Shown here: positions 1-11,909 of the stretch, in pieces
Layout of the letters: each line of letters starts with the position of its first letter
Position numbering within the stretch: the stretch's first letter is position 1
Origin: Acholoe squamosa
Taxonomy: Eukaryota > Annelida > Polychaeta > Phyllodocida > Polynoidae
DNA length: 64,000 nucleotides
Direction of reading: 5' to 3'
Assembly (NCBI GenBank): GCA_949317995.1
Contig: OX439040.1
Coordinates: 53,085,186-53,149,185 of the forward strand
Notes under the pieces: model-generated
The model's input: only the letters and a program-made list of their open reading frames with translations
Database searches by the model: none
What the model was told of the DNA's origin: nothing
Translations under genes and position numbers: made by a program

Positions 1-195
1 CCGCACCCATAGAAAGTTATGACCCCCCCCCACCTACAACCGATTTTGCAAAATAACCCCCTTCCAAAAAAAACTACAAAAAACGTGTGGAATGATACGT
101 TGTGGGCACAAGGTGATCTGGTAAGCACTATGTGTAAGTGGTGGTCCCTTGCTGTACCCAACACCAAGTGGCCACCCACTGACAGTACTATACCG

Positions 196-340
196 ACCTA
201 GCGGGATACATTATTGACCAATGAAATTATTCCCTTCATTCAATGCAGACGTTAAGGGTGCATTATATAACACATGGAACCCATCATGTTGGCTGTTATC
301 AGTGCTTACTTCTCCGGATACCAGATCAAGCAATGGTGTG
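196..340 (+). repeat. Dispersed repeat family R1, copy 1
   Basis: This block contains the motif gacctagcgggatacatta followed by a segment ending in ggctgttatcagtgctta. Diverged copies recur at about 31610-31745 (minus), 41397-41560 (plus) and 47950-48060 (plus). No coding capacity or clear terminal inverted repeats were seen, so its class is unknown. Confidence 0.7.
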
Positions 341-408
341 CCCTATAAAGGAATCTGCAACCTCGGTATAGCACCTTGGTGTTAGGTTGTGTGCCTGGAT
401 CATCTTTA

Positions 409-860
409 GGCCACACCAAATAAAATAATTGGTCTATGGATTTTATTTTTTGAAAACTGGAGCGGGAGGGCGAAATTTTTATTTTATTTTTCTAAAAAAA
501 TTTATTTGTCTATGGATTTTCAATATCAAAGATGTGAAGAGGGCGATTTTTTTTTTTTTTTTTTGCTCCTTTTCTCAAATTTATGTCAACTAGTATTTTG
601 GTTGCTAAATGCAGAATAGACACTGAAATGTTCAAATCTAGAGACCTCTACCTATCCAATGAGTGGTCTGCTGTTGCTGTATCTTTATTGGTTGACACTG
701 TAAGGACTTTGCAAAAAAAAAAAAGAAAAAAAATCAATTTTCAAGAAAAAGATGCGGGCGGAATCCATAGACAAAGTTTTTTTCAATTAAAAATAAAATT
801 TTCATTTAGGAAAATCAGGAGCGGGAAATCCATAGACCAATGTTTTAATTTGGTTTGGCC
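409..860. mobile_element. Harbinger-like MITE with TTA target duplication
   Basis: The left end begins GGCCACACCAAAT and the right end closes with the inverted form, ATTTGGTTTGGCC. The inverted match runs about 33 bp inward through a shared ttggtctatggattt segment. TTA flanks both ends (406-408 and 861-863). A 3-bp TWA duplication is characteristic of PIF/Harbinger transposons. The 452-bp element has no transposase and must be non-autonomous. Related end sequence (ttggtgtggcc) occurs near 3180. Confidence 0.7.
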
Positions 861-863
861 TTA

Positions 864-2203
864 ATATATCTTTTTAATGTGAGTACCGGTAATACGGTAA
901 TTGGTTTTCAAAGCCATGAGCACAACAGACTCCAGATTTACACCCCTCTACTACCATATGCAAGGTTTTACAGTATATCACCCCTCATGGTTTCATGGTA
1001 CAGTCGTCTCCGAACGTCCACCTGTTGACATGGTTTCATGGTACAGTCGTCTCCGAACGTCCACCTGTTGATCCTCTCACACTAACCATAATACACCAAC
1101 AGCTGTATCAGGGACCAAAGGGGGGGGGGGGGGGGGGCGGGAGTCAGAGCCTCAGAGGTGCGGACAAAATCAGGACATAATAAACCATGCATGACCATGT
1201 CTGTGTACATATAATGATCTCTTTGACACCCAGAAGTCCTGAATGCCTACTGTCTTACTATATGGTGTATCATCTTCTATTTAGCACTGTCTAACAAGAG
1301 GAGGTCCACCCTCAATCTGCAGACTCACCACTTTCAGCCAGGGTTGTCTTTTACCTACTTTTACCTGAGTTACATACATGACTTTTATTTTTATGCACCT
1401 CCCTCACAAGGTTTTTAATCTTATTGATTCCCTCTCAATACTAACACGAATATGTACCATTATATACTTCATAGTAAAACTACAGCACGTATGTATGTAT
1501 TAGTTTTCCATCATATGTTTACTCACACCAATATGGGTCAGCAGCAGAGGGCCTGTGTCTCCATGACCCACATAGCCCAGCGTCTACATGTACACTGCTT
1601 CTAAAGGACTGGGTGTTGTCAGTAGCCAAGACAAACACCCATATATCAATATTTTCTGGTTCCTGAGCACCCGAACTGCAGACTACTCTCACCTGTGCTG
1701 TTTTATCACATGTCTAGAGTATTTAATTGACTCTAGGTGACAGTTTAAAAGGTCCCAATTGCCTATCAACTGCAGAGGGCCGAAAAAAACTAATATCAGT
1801 CTAGGATTACATATGTAGCACAGAGTGTATGTATCTCTGCACACTGTTTGGTATGTCTCTTTATACAAGGGTTAGTTAGCTACTTTATACAATTACACGT
1901 ACATTTACATCTGAAAAGAAATCAAATATTGTTTTCGTCGTCCATACTTTATAACTGTCATTATCTTCCTTTGGTTTGACCACACTGGTCCTTGTATTAA
2001 AAAAAAGAACATAAATAATATGCATATACAGTTCACTTTCATGCAAAGCCATATCCACATACATGTATTAAGGTAATATTCTGTGTGTAAAGCCGCATCC
2101 TGAATTCATGACTGCTATAGGCCGCACAGGGGTCTCAAACGGTGCCCATTCCTTAGTAAAGTCTATATAAGTAAAACATTCGTATAAGCCGCATCTTAAG
2201 TTC
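864..2203. other. Unassigned intergenic stretch
   Basis: Apart from the 43-bp tandem duplication (986-1071) and a poly-G run near 1120, I see no gene, RNA or transposon ends. The motif ataagccgcat appears three times between 2080 and 2200 and recurs near 24970 and 27185, which suggests another short repeat family with ends of that type. Confidence 0.5.
986..1071 (+). repeat. Perfect 43-bp tandem duplication
   Basis: Two identical 43-bp units lie head to tail, each beginning catggtttcatggtacagtc. There is no difference between the copies, so the duplication is recent or is an assembly artefact. Confidence 0.9.
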
Positions 2204-2403
2204 NNNNNNNNNNNNNNNNNNNNNNNNNNNNNNNNNNNNNNNNNNNNNNNNNNNNNNNNNNNNNNNNNNNNNNNNNNNNNNNNNNNNNNNNNNNNNNNNN
2301 NNNNNNNNNNNNNNNNNNNNNNNNNNNNNNNNNNNNNNNNNNNNNNNNNNNNNNNNNNNNNNNNNNNNNNNNNNNNNNNNNNNNNNNNNNNNNNNNNNNN
2401 NNN
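2204..2403. other. Assembly gap of 200 N
   Basis: A run of exactly 200 N. The round length suggests a scaffolding gap of nominal size. It truncates the left side of the R2 repeat that starts at 2404. Confidence 0.98.
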
Positions 2404-2830
2404 TTGATAAGACTGATAAGAGGGATTGAATAGCTGCCCCCTGCCTCTATCTTAATCACCTTAAGTACCTCTCCATTGTTTTAGGTGTGAAGGGAGGGGG
2501 TTAGCCTGATAGGGAGACAGTGGCTTGGTTTTGCTCATGTGTCGTCTTACCAACCATTTTAAGTTTAATTGCTCTTGTATTTTAAGTATTAAAGGAATAT
2601 GAAGCTTATCTTGTTAAGGTTTAAGGTATTTGCTATCCATGGGTACAAATTTTAGAATATAGCTACAGATAGTCAATTAGGAAGAGCCCACCAAAGTAAA
2701 CTGTACAAAGAGTACAACTGCTGATCTAGCCCCTGACTACATGAGCCACCTAGCTGATTTTCTTTAGTACTAGCAATGGCCTAGTCCCATATAGGCCACT
2801 AGCTGGTCTGGAGCTGGTTCTGGCAACACA
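2404..2830 (+). repeat. Dispersed repeat family R2, copy 1 (cut by the gap)
   Basis: Shared landmarks are ccattgttttaggtgtga, ggggttagcctgatagggag and gactacatgagccacctagc. The same order of landmarks is seen at about 39395-39990 and 47555-47960. No ORF and no clear inverted ends were found. It may be a non-autonomous transposon or a diverged retroelement fragment. Confidence 0.7.
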
Positions 2831-5800
2831 AACTGATAAGATGGCACCAGTATGTCCCTGGAAGTGGGTGTTAACCAGGGACAAGGTACCCATCATGGTA
2901 TGTGTTTCAGTGGGTTTTAACTCAACCAGCGAAATTCAAAATGGCGGCTCCACTAGGCCTCCATACTGAGTCCTATAGGGCTGTCCCGCAAATCTCAAGT
3001 GCTCCCCCACTATACTAGGGATCATGTGGGTGAGAGGGGGATTCTGACTAGCTGGATTGTTGTTCACACATAAAAGTGCTCTCCCCCTTGGCTCAGGCAA
3101 TTTACTATATATAAGTAAACCGCAGAAGCCTCAGACCAAAAAAAAAGAGAAGTATGTTTCCCGGTAGACCAACTTATTTTTTTGGTGTGGCCTAATACTC
3201 GAATGTACATTTTGATATCAAATTGTCAAAAAGATCTTTAAAAAAGTCAGAAAATTATGAAAAAAAAAAATCATCAAAAAATGCTGAGGTCGGCCCCTTT
3301 GGACTAAGGACGGTCGGGGACCGGAAATCTTTTTTTTTTTCGGCCTTATTGGGGAGGTATCAGTCAGGTGCATGACAGACCAACAGGCACCTTGAACACC
3401 ATCACTTACGGGCTGGTCTACCCCGGGGGGGGGGGGGGCACTCCATATATATTCTATAGTAATTCCTCCTTGAAATTGATACCCCTTTTAGCCCAAAATG
3501 TCCAAAAATAGGCCCCTTATATAGGATCCTGCAGGATCCGTTCATAGTGCAAAAAAAGCACCCCCTTTCCCTCTAGTTTTTGTACGCACATGTTTGCCAT
3601 AATTCCAGGAGTGGCCCCCCGGGGGTCTACCTTGCCACCTCCTACCCAGACCCCCCCCCCCCCCCCCCAGTCTACCTCAGACTCATAGAGACGCCATGAT
3701 CTAACTAAGGCAGTTGGGGTGGGTAAATGTTGGGAGATGGGGTAAGTTGGGTGCATGGATGTCTTGTATGTTAGACGGTCGTGACCGCAGCCCCACAGAC
3801 CACGTGAGTAATTGTGGAACTGCGCTGTTGATATATATTCTGGTGGAGGCCGCTGCTACAGGTAGCTAGATCCACGACGTCCTGGGAGGAGACAGTTGGC
3901 GACCGGAGACACCGCCCGCCGCCGCCGCCGCCGCCCTGCGGTTTCTCTGTGGTCGTAACTGACCGCCATAGACTTACCCAAGTCTCTGAACAATCATAAA
4001 TAACAAAGCACAATAATGCCGAGTCTAATATGTAACTTAATACACTTAATTCATCTCCTTTCAAGTGCACAAGTGGCTGAGGTAGGACCAATGTGCTCTT
4101 ACACTAGTTTTTTTTTTCCCTAGTTGTCGTTTCATACTGTCTCTTATTGTAGGTATAACGATTTCGTATAATACCGTAGACATCCTCTCTGGCTACCTTG
4201 TGGCTATTATTCTATATAACATATCATTACTACCGTATCTTATATACAGGTTTCTAGCCAATGCATTCCCAACCAGTATCACCCACTCCGTAGACTTGAC
4301 CCACTCACTCACCTAACCCTTTCTTCTGACACTTTATAGATCTGCACCATTCCCCTCTTCCATCTCACTACACACACAGGAACATCATATTTCTTTTTTC
4401 TATGAAACCCCTGCGATTTTGGCAGGAAGTGGTAAATGTGATCACGAAGAAAAGATGTTCCTCCAAATCGTTTGATATATCCTTGTACACTGGGATGAGA
4501 GTCGGTGTGTATTATGTCCAGGTAGGGGTATCGAGGTAGTTAGAGAACAGGACAAGGTAAGAGGGGTAACTAGGGGGTCAGGGATAGTCCGTGCCTACCC
4601 ACCCACCCCAAATTCAGCACACTCGATAGAAAACAGACAAGCAGTTACATTGCGGCAAGGAAACCTGTGACTGACGAGCGAGACGCCAGGCTGCACTTTG
4701 CCAAATGTAGCTGCCAAGTACGATGAATCCTTTATAGGGGAGTTGGACGACGAGGGCGTGTCTACCAGGAGACGTGGTGGGCGGGGGTTTAGAATTGCAC
4801 ACATGAATCATGAAGTATTCTCATATTTGAAAAAAAAAGAAGAAAATAGATGAATGAAAAGATGGATAACAAAGTGTCATTCTTTTCTTTTCACGCATTC
4901 AAAAATAATCATATCACATTTTGCGTTAGTATGCCTGCCAAGGTGGTGGTATTGTGCATCATCTAATGCTTGGCCATGTGGACTAAAAAGGGTATAATTT
5001 TAGGATTTTAAGTTGGGTCGCCACCATTGAAATTGAGTCTACTGCACAGGTTTCTGCACAGAACGTGATCAATTTTGGTAGGCACATACCTAAAAATGCC
5101 TTAAGTGTCTATAAAAGTTTTTGCGGGATTTTGATCAAAACTGTCCATGTTATGACAACTTTAAATTTTGGCATATTAACATGTGAATTATTTTCTTCAT
5201 ACTCTGACATTCTTTTGGACCTTACAATTATACCCCTCATATTTTTTGCTAGACACTGCTTTCATCGAAAAAAAGGAAAAAATCTTGATAAATTAGGATA
5301 TTAGAACGTTCACCTTGTGAGTTTTCATATTTCTGTGTTTGATAGTTGTTGCAGAAAAAATTCTCAAATCTTAGTCCATTTTTTTCTGTGAAAATAGAAA
5401 TAATTTTATTTTTCAAAAATCTGTAGAAAAAAAAGTAGCTTGGGACCCCCTACTTTTCTATTCATATTCTTATTCTAGATGATTTTTTATAACTCTGAAA
5501 GAAAAATGAAGAAAATCTAGGATCTTTGATTCAATAGTAGCGACCCACCTTAAGCTTATGCAGCAGTCAAGCCAGTACTTGTGGTTATGAAGATCACACA
5601 TATGGTTTCTATTCATCCCAGGGGATGCAGACTGATTGGGGTGCCATGTCCCCTGTTCCTTTTGGGAAAATACCATGTCCTTAAAGCATTGTAATTTGTA
5701 TATATCGATTCAGTAAAGAACAAATAATTTGCCAGTGTTTAACTGTGCGGTTGCAATCATAAGCATGATGGCAAACAATCCAATCAGGGGTGACACTGTC

Positions 5801-6520
5801 TGTTCAACGAAAATTAGGAAACTTTCTCATCATGGAGTCTTCCCAGAGAAAGTGTAGTATAGTCACTACCCGGTCGGTATATGTACTCTGTCCAAATCCT
5901 TTTCAGCCCTCTCACTACCACTTAGAATCTATGGTTTTTCAAAATTCAAAAGAGCTCTATGTAGATAAGATGCCCCGAACCTCCTAGACCCCTTACTCTG
6001 TTGTAGGGGTTTGGGGTTGTACATGTAAATGTAAATTGTAATGTATCAAATGAAAGTTATTGGTGCCCCCCCCCCCCGTGGATCCAGGGAGAACTACATC
6101 TCTGCATATAAAGTGTCATCGCCTACTTTTCCACTTTTTGTTACATGTGAGGTTGGGGATAGGTTGCTGGTTGCTGTGGAAACGGGATTGGGGGTGGGGG
6201 TTGTAAGAGGCGGGATGAGTGATTATGGAACTTGCTTGAATCCCGACACCTCATAATTATTAGAATTTAACATACCGTAGCTTTTGTCAAATAAAACCAT
6301 AGTGTTGTAGATTTTAATACAATAGTAGAGAATAGTCCTGTGAGACATGGCGCGGCGACTTGTAATCTTGTGTCTCGTTTCAGTTGGTGAGACAGATAGG
6401 GCATACTATCATCTGGGCTTTTGGTAGTATATAGCACAAATTCAACCTGAACTACCCACTGCAGCTAAGTACTAATAGTCTTTAGACTGTCCATTCTGCA
6501 TGCACCTCACTCAGCTACTA
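2831..6520. other. Unassigned intergenic stretch
   Basis: Contains poly-C and poly-G runs (near 3425, 3655 and 6070), an AT-rich zone (4820-5760), and one GC-rich pocket around 3850-3970. Short ORFs here are low-complexity and unconvincing. No gene, RNA or transposon ends are supported. Confidence 0.5.
3912..3937. repeat. (GCC)n trinucleotide repeat in a GC-rich pocket
   Basis: A run of CCG/GCC triplets interrupted once. In animals such triplet runs often lie in 5' UTRs or CpG-rich promoters, but no adjacent gene start could be identified here. Confidence 0.85.
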
Positions 6521-6660
6521 ACATAAATTGACTAATTGCTGACAAATAGTGCATTATTACTGACATATTTGGACTAATTACTGACAAAAAGTGAGTAATT
6601 ACTAACATAAATTGACTAATTGCTGACAAATAGTGCATTATTACTGACATATTTGCTGAC
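6521..6660 (+). repeat. 84-bp-period direct repeat beside the satellite
   Basis: The segment acataaattgactaattgc and about 50 following bases occur at 6521 and again at 6605. Between them lies a diverged copy of the same ctgacaaatagtg-type motif. It directly abuts the satellite array. Confidence 0.75.
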
Positions 6661-8360
6661 AATGCATCATGACATCCATAAAAGGGTTAACTGCACATCA
6701 ATGCCTTGTCTATCAATAAAGGGTTGACTGTGCATCAATGCATCATGCTATCCCTAAGGGGTTAACTGTGTATCAATGCATCATGCCATCCATAAAGGGT
6801 TAAGTGCATCAATGCATCAGGTTATCCATGAAGGGTTAAATGTGCATCAATGCATCATGCCATTCATAAAGGGTTAACTGTGTATCAATGCATCATGCCA
6901 CCCATAAAGGGTTAAAGTGCATCAATGCATCATGCCATTCATAAAGGGTGAAAGTGCATCGATGCATCATGTTATCCATGAAGGGTTAAAAGTGCATCAA
7001 TGCATCATGCTATTCATAAAGGGTTAACTGTGCATCAATGCATCATGCTATCCATAAAGGGTTAACTGTGCATCAATGCATCATGCCATTCATAAAGGGT
7101 TAAAGTGCATCGATGCATCATGTTATCCATGAAGGGTTAAATGTGCATCAATGCATCATGTTATCCATGAAGGGTTAAATGTGCATCAATGCATCATGCC
7201 ATTCATAAAGGGTTAACTGTGCATCAATGCATCATGCTATCCATAAAGGGTTAACTGTGCATTAATGCATCATGCTATCCACAATGGGTTAACTGTGCAT
7301 TAATGCTACATGCCATTCATAAAGGCTTAAAGTGAATCAATGCATCATGCCATTCATAAAGGGTTAAATGTACATCAATGCATCATGCCATTCATAAAGG
7401 ATTAACTGTGTATCATTGCATCATGCCATTTATAAAGGGTTAAATGTGCATCAATGCATCATGCCATTCATAAAGGGTTAACTGTGCATCAATCCATGCC
7501 ACCAATAAAGGGTAAAAGTGCATCACTGCATCATGCCATTCTTAACGGGTTAAAGTGTGTCAATGCATCATGCCTTTCATAAAGGTTTAAAGTGCATGAA
7601 TGCCTCATGCCTTTCATAAAAGGTTAAAGTGCATCAATGCATCATGCCATTCATTAAGGGTTAACTGTGTATCGATCCATCATGCCATCAATAAAGGCTT
7701 AAAGTGAATCAATGCATCATGTCATTCATAAAGGGTTAACTGTGTATCAATCCATCATGCCACCAATAAAGGGTAAAAGTGCATCACTGCATCATGCCAT
7801 TCTTAACGGGTTAAAGTGTGTCAATGCATCATGCCATTCATAAAGGGTTAACTGTGCATCACTGCATCATGCCACCCATAAAGGGTTAAATGTGCATCAA
7901 TGCTTAGTGAAATCCATAAAGGGTTAACTGTGCATCAATGCATCATGCTATCCAAGAGGGTTAAAGTACATCAATGCATCATGCCATTCATAAAGGGTTA
8001 ACTGTGCATAACTGCATCTTGCCATTCTTAAAGGGTTCAAGTGCATCAATGCATCATGCCATTCATAATGGGTTAACTGTGCATCAATGCATCATGCTAT
8101 CCATAAAGGGTTAAATGTGCACCAATGCATCATGCTATCTATAAAGGGTTAGATGTGCATCAATGCATCATGCCAATCATAAAGAGTTAAATGTGCATCA
8201 ATGCATCATGCTATCCATAAAGGGTTAAATGTGCATCAATGCATCATGCTATCTATAAAGGCTGAAAGTGAATCAATGCATCATGCCATTCATAAAGGGT
8301 TGACTGTGTATCAATGCATCATGCCATCCATAAAGGGTTAAAGTGCATCAATGCATCATA
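6660..8360 (+). repeat. Satellite array, 38-39 bp monomer, about 44 copies
   Basis: The monomer is roughly catcaatgcatcatgcc followed by ttcataaagggttaactg and a short variable linker (actgtg, aatgtg or aagtg). Copies diverge by a few bases. A block of about 100 bp (near 7473-7572) is repeated near 7736-7830 with shared variant bases, which shows higher-order duplication. Degenerate units trail to about 8430. The monomer contains the palindrome TGATGCATCA. No spacers of CRISPR type are present. Confidence 0.92.
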
Positions 8361-8430
8361 GGGAAGTATGTGCGGCCCCTGGAGAGCCTGCTAATCCTGT
8401 AAGGATCACAGTGTACATCAATGCATCATA

Positions 8431-11400
8431 AACCCTATGCACTGCCCTATGTATACCCCTAAAGAAACAGACACCAGTGCATTAAAGGGTTAAAATGGGT
8501 TTTCACAGCTATATCCAGGGTGAGTAGACTTTCTTTGTCCAAGCACTAACAGCCAATATTAAAAGGATAGGTTGGTCCCTGTGCAACCCTATGTGTAATC
8601 CTATGAGTAAAAAAAGGGCAATATGTGGCTAGGCTATAGCAAGTCTACACTAGAAGGGCGATTCAACATCGGTGAACATGGTTCTTGTAAGTATTCTATG
8701 GTTTGTTTAAGACCATAGAATAATAACCCACTGAGATAAAACCTGTACTACATATATATAGTAGTTTCAAAACGAACAATTCTAAAACAAAGGCTACAGG
8801 GATGCATTTCTGAATCTTAAAATGCTCTAATGCTAATCTGCCATAGGGCTCCAAATGATGAAATGTCTTATCTGCGAATAAAATCAAAAGTATGAGATAT
8901 ATTCTGAAAATTCCTTCACTGATAAGTAAAGTACACACACTGTTGTTATTACATTAGAATAGTGAGCAGGAATAGTCCATAGCAGAGGAGCCACAAACAA
9001 AAATAGATTGCAAGGCCTCCCTATCCCTTACACCGTGGCGACTGTGAACCATACACTAGTCTACTCATCTCACGAGTAGTACTCACTAGTCGCCGCGCTA
9101 AAAAATGAATAACTGAAAGGACATTAGCAAGGCCTAAGCGGTCTAGGTCATGCACTGATGATTTCAGTAGCTGAGCTATTGTATCCGTTTTTGGTCGACA
9201 AATGGGTATTGATTCCTCCCTGTCTTAGGACGATGTACTATAGCTTGGAGGTGTAGACCTCCCAGCTAATAAATCTCCATGTCACCAGACTGAAACTGAC
9301 ACAAATCAGTCTGGCGTAGACAAGCAATCTGCTCGTATACTGCAGTCCAGGAGTTTGGGCTTGCACACGGACCTAAAAAACAACGACTTCTGTATAAAAA
9401 TGTGGCAGGGTGAGGGTCCGTTTGACGCCTATTGTTTGTATGTGTACTACGCAGTGGTTTGTGGCATTGTGTGTGTTATGTCGGTGTGGGGGTGCCCTGA
9501 TACCTAGACTACACCACCCACTATACATACAGTCTAGGCCCTATGGACGAATCCGTGTTAACCACCGACGACAACCGAGTAAATAACCCTTAGTGTGCTT
9601 CACTCGGTGCGTTCGGAGTACGGCCGAGGGATCAATGCTGGTTTGTAAGGCCACCCCCTATTGGTCTGCCCCATGTAGGTCAATGTTGATCCCTGAGTTA
9701 ACTTACTACCCTCCCAAGCATAGTTAAGGATTGGTACCTAGCCAGACCTGGCTGGGGTGGAAGGGGGTGGAGGGAACAAGCTAAGGTGGTGTAGTTAGCG
9801 TTCGAGGTCACCCCTACCCATAATGCAATAGATATCCTTTGAAAACCGCTGCCCGAACGCACCGAAAGTGTGGCTAAGAACTGCACAACCACTTTGGATA
9901 ATGGAAAGGACTTCTCCTAACTCACCTAACTAACTTATACAAGGTGTTCAGCAGTCACTGAAATCACGTCATCTGAGCTGATTTCCAAGCATGGGTGCAT
10001 GGTAAATGTGTTTGATCAATGTTGCACATGTACACGTTCACGTAAAACTGACGTGTGGTAACATGGTGCAATACATGTATAGCCCTATCTGTTGCCTGAT
10101 ATCTGCCATAATCTGATTCATATGCACATGCAGAGGAAGTTGTAGGGGCGCGGATGAGGTACCCCCATATCATACCCCCTTGTTTTTCTCCCCTGGTCTA
10201 TCTTGACAAAATGGAGAATTTTCTTTAGTACTGATAGCCTGATGAAATCAAATAAAACCACCGCTGTTTATCACAAGTTGGTTCTGTGTGACAACATATA
10301 CACGAATGAAAAAAGGATACAAGAATGTCATGTATGATTGTTTTGATTCCTGCACAGGAAGTAGCGTATTGTGCATGTTTAATTTTTCACCCACCATATT
10401 GGGCATGTTTACTTAGCAACCACTATGGGCAATGCTCAGCTTAAGATACGGTCGTTTCGTACTAACTGCAACTTTACCCTGGGTAGACGCCTGAAAGTAT
10501 TTCCCTCAATTTGAATATTCAATTGTACAGCATGAGTTAAAGATAGGCCCCTGCTATGACTCAGGTTGGTTAGCTGGATGCAAACATTGCCTGCGCATAG
10601 TCAGGTATATGAGAAGAGGGAGGGGTATTTACAGAGGTGATTCTGAACCACCTCATAGGATTGGCTCCCAATTCATGGTCTTTGCTCTTGTATTGCATAA
10701 AATGCACCCTCTCCTGCCCAAGGGCCAGGATCAACAGCTAATTAAGGATCAAATGACCTTTTTGAGGACTCGTAGTTAGAGGTTTAACCTAACCGCACAC
10801 CTGTATTGGCTGCAACATCGTTGCCCAATGACCTATGCATCTAATTAACCGCTACAGGTTAGCTACCCACGATGTACTGAGTAAATAGTAAGTGATTAGA
10901 AACAGAAAGTTTTCAAGCACTTGTAAGTGTGAATGCAGACGTACAGCATAGCATTGCTACGTCTGCGTAAAATCAGGTACGAGTAACATACAAAAACAAA
11001 TGTACTCCGTGGTTTCTAAACCTCCCTATTAGTATTACTACTGTTCGTTGCCTGCTGTGCGGAGTACACTTCATGTGCATGGATCAGGAAATCAGTGTAA
11101 CATTCTGTTCCCAAGTCCTACCGCAAAGTCCATCATGGATTTTGCGGTAGTGCTGGGGGGTTTCCGGTGGGGGATAGTATGTTATGGGATCTGACCTTTG
11201 GAAGTTGCATATTGCTCCAAATTGTTAAACATCTTATGTGTCTCGGCACATCCAGACTTTAGGAAGGCCCTAAACATACAACCCACTTGGCATAAAAACG
11301 GTTATTTGGTTGAAAATTGGTTAAAAAACACATTTAAAAACATTTTTCGCCAAGTGGGAATATGCATCGTATTTGCATGAAAACCAGAGCATGTATGTAG

Positions 11401-11517
11401 GATTTTAAAATAAAACCTGGCCCAGACAAGAACTGCCACCTGGTGGTTGGCAAATATCGATACCGGTATGTGTCATGCTCCTAACATTCCTTCTAAGAAG
11501 CAGCACGAGTAATCTAG
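8431..11517. other. Unassigned intergenic stretch left of the Ty3 element
   Basis: No convincing gene, RNA or transposon was found. Short ORFs of 60-80 codons lack recognisable motifs. The only structure noted is the palindrome at 11119-11149. Confidence 0.5.
11119..11149. repeat. 31-bp near-perfect palindrome
   Basis: TACCGCAAA and TTTGCGGTA arms enclose tccat/tgga, leaving a two-base centre. It could form a hairpin or cruciform. No associated gene was found. Confidence 0.7.
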
Positions 11518-11897
11518 TGTAAGGGTTTGTGGCCTTACGGACCTGGGGGGTTCGGGTCTTACGATTCGGAAAGAAAGAGTAAGACAGTATTCCAAGTGTA
11601 TGCCAACGGTTAGGTTTATTACTTAATGCACACTCACGGCTGCCGAATGATATCAAAGAGGCAGCTAATATTAAAAGACAGTGGTTTACATAGTGTGGAG
11701 GCCAGAAGGGCCTCTGACGTAGCGGCTGAGCCCTGGGCTTTATATACGGACCCAGGTGTTCGTCGTCAGATGTCCCCACAGACCCGGATCGGTGCTGTCA
11801 CCTATCCGGAACCTGAGGAACGTCCGACGACTCGACTCACCCGCCACGTCAGACGGTACCCAACTCCTATGGTTTAGTAAAGTGTACCTCTACACCA
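11518..11897 (-). repeat. 3' LTR of the Ty3 element
   Basis: 380 bp, identical to 23984-24363 except one base at 11798. On the minus strand it starts TGGTGTAGAGG and ends CCTTACA. It contains a TATATAA box (11740-11746) and downstream an AATAAA signal (11615-11620), the order expected for a U3-R-U5 LTR with an R region of roughly 100 bases. ORFs read through the LTR are chance openings. Confidence 0.96.
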
Positions 11898-11909
11898 CTC
11901 CCCCAGACA
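11898..11909 (-). promoter_or_regulatory. Polypurine tract
   Basis: On the element strand the sequence CTGGGGGAG sits immediately before the TGGTG start of the 3' LTR. This is the standard site and composition for the plus-strand DNA primer of an LTR element. Confidence 0.85.

Noticed and set aside
2196-2459. 87-codon minus-strand ORF
   Set aside because: Most of it is the N gap.
6660-8360. CRISPR-like array
   Set aside because: Repeats are contiguous without unique spacers and the genome context is eukaryotic, so it is a satellite.
9005-9075. Possible hairpin or promoter near ggcgactgtgaacc
   Set aside because: Inverted matches are short and interrupted, not beyond chance.
11405-11877. 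ORFs of 83-124 codons on both strands inside the LTR
   Set aside because: The same ORFs recur at 23964-24343 because the LTR is duplicated; they cross promoter and polyadenylation signals and have no domain.
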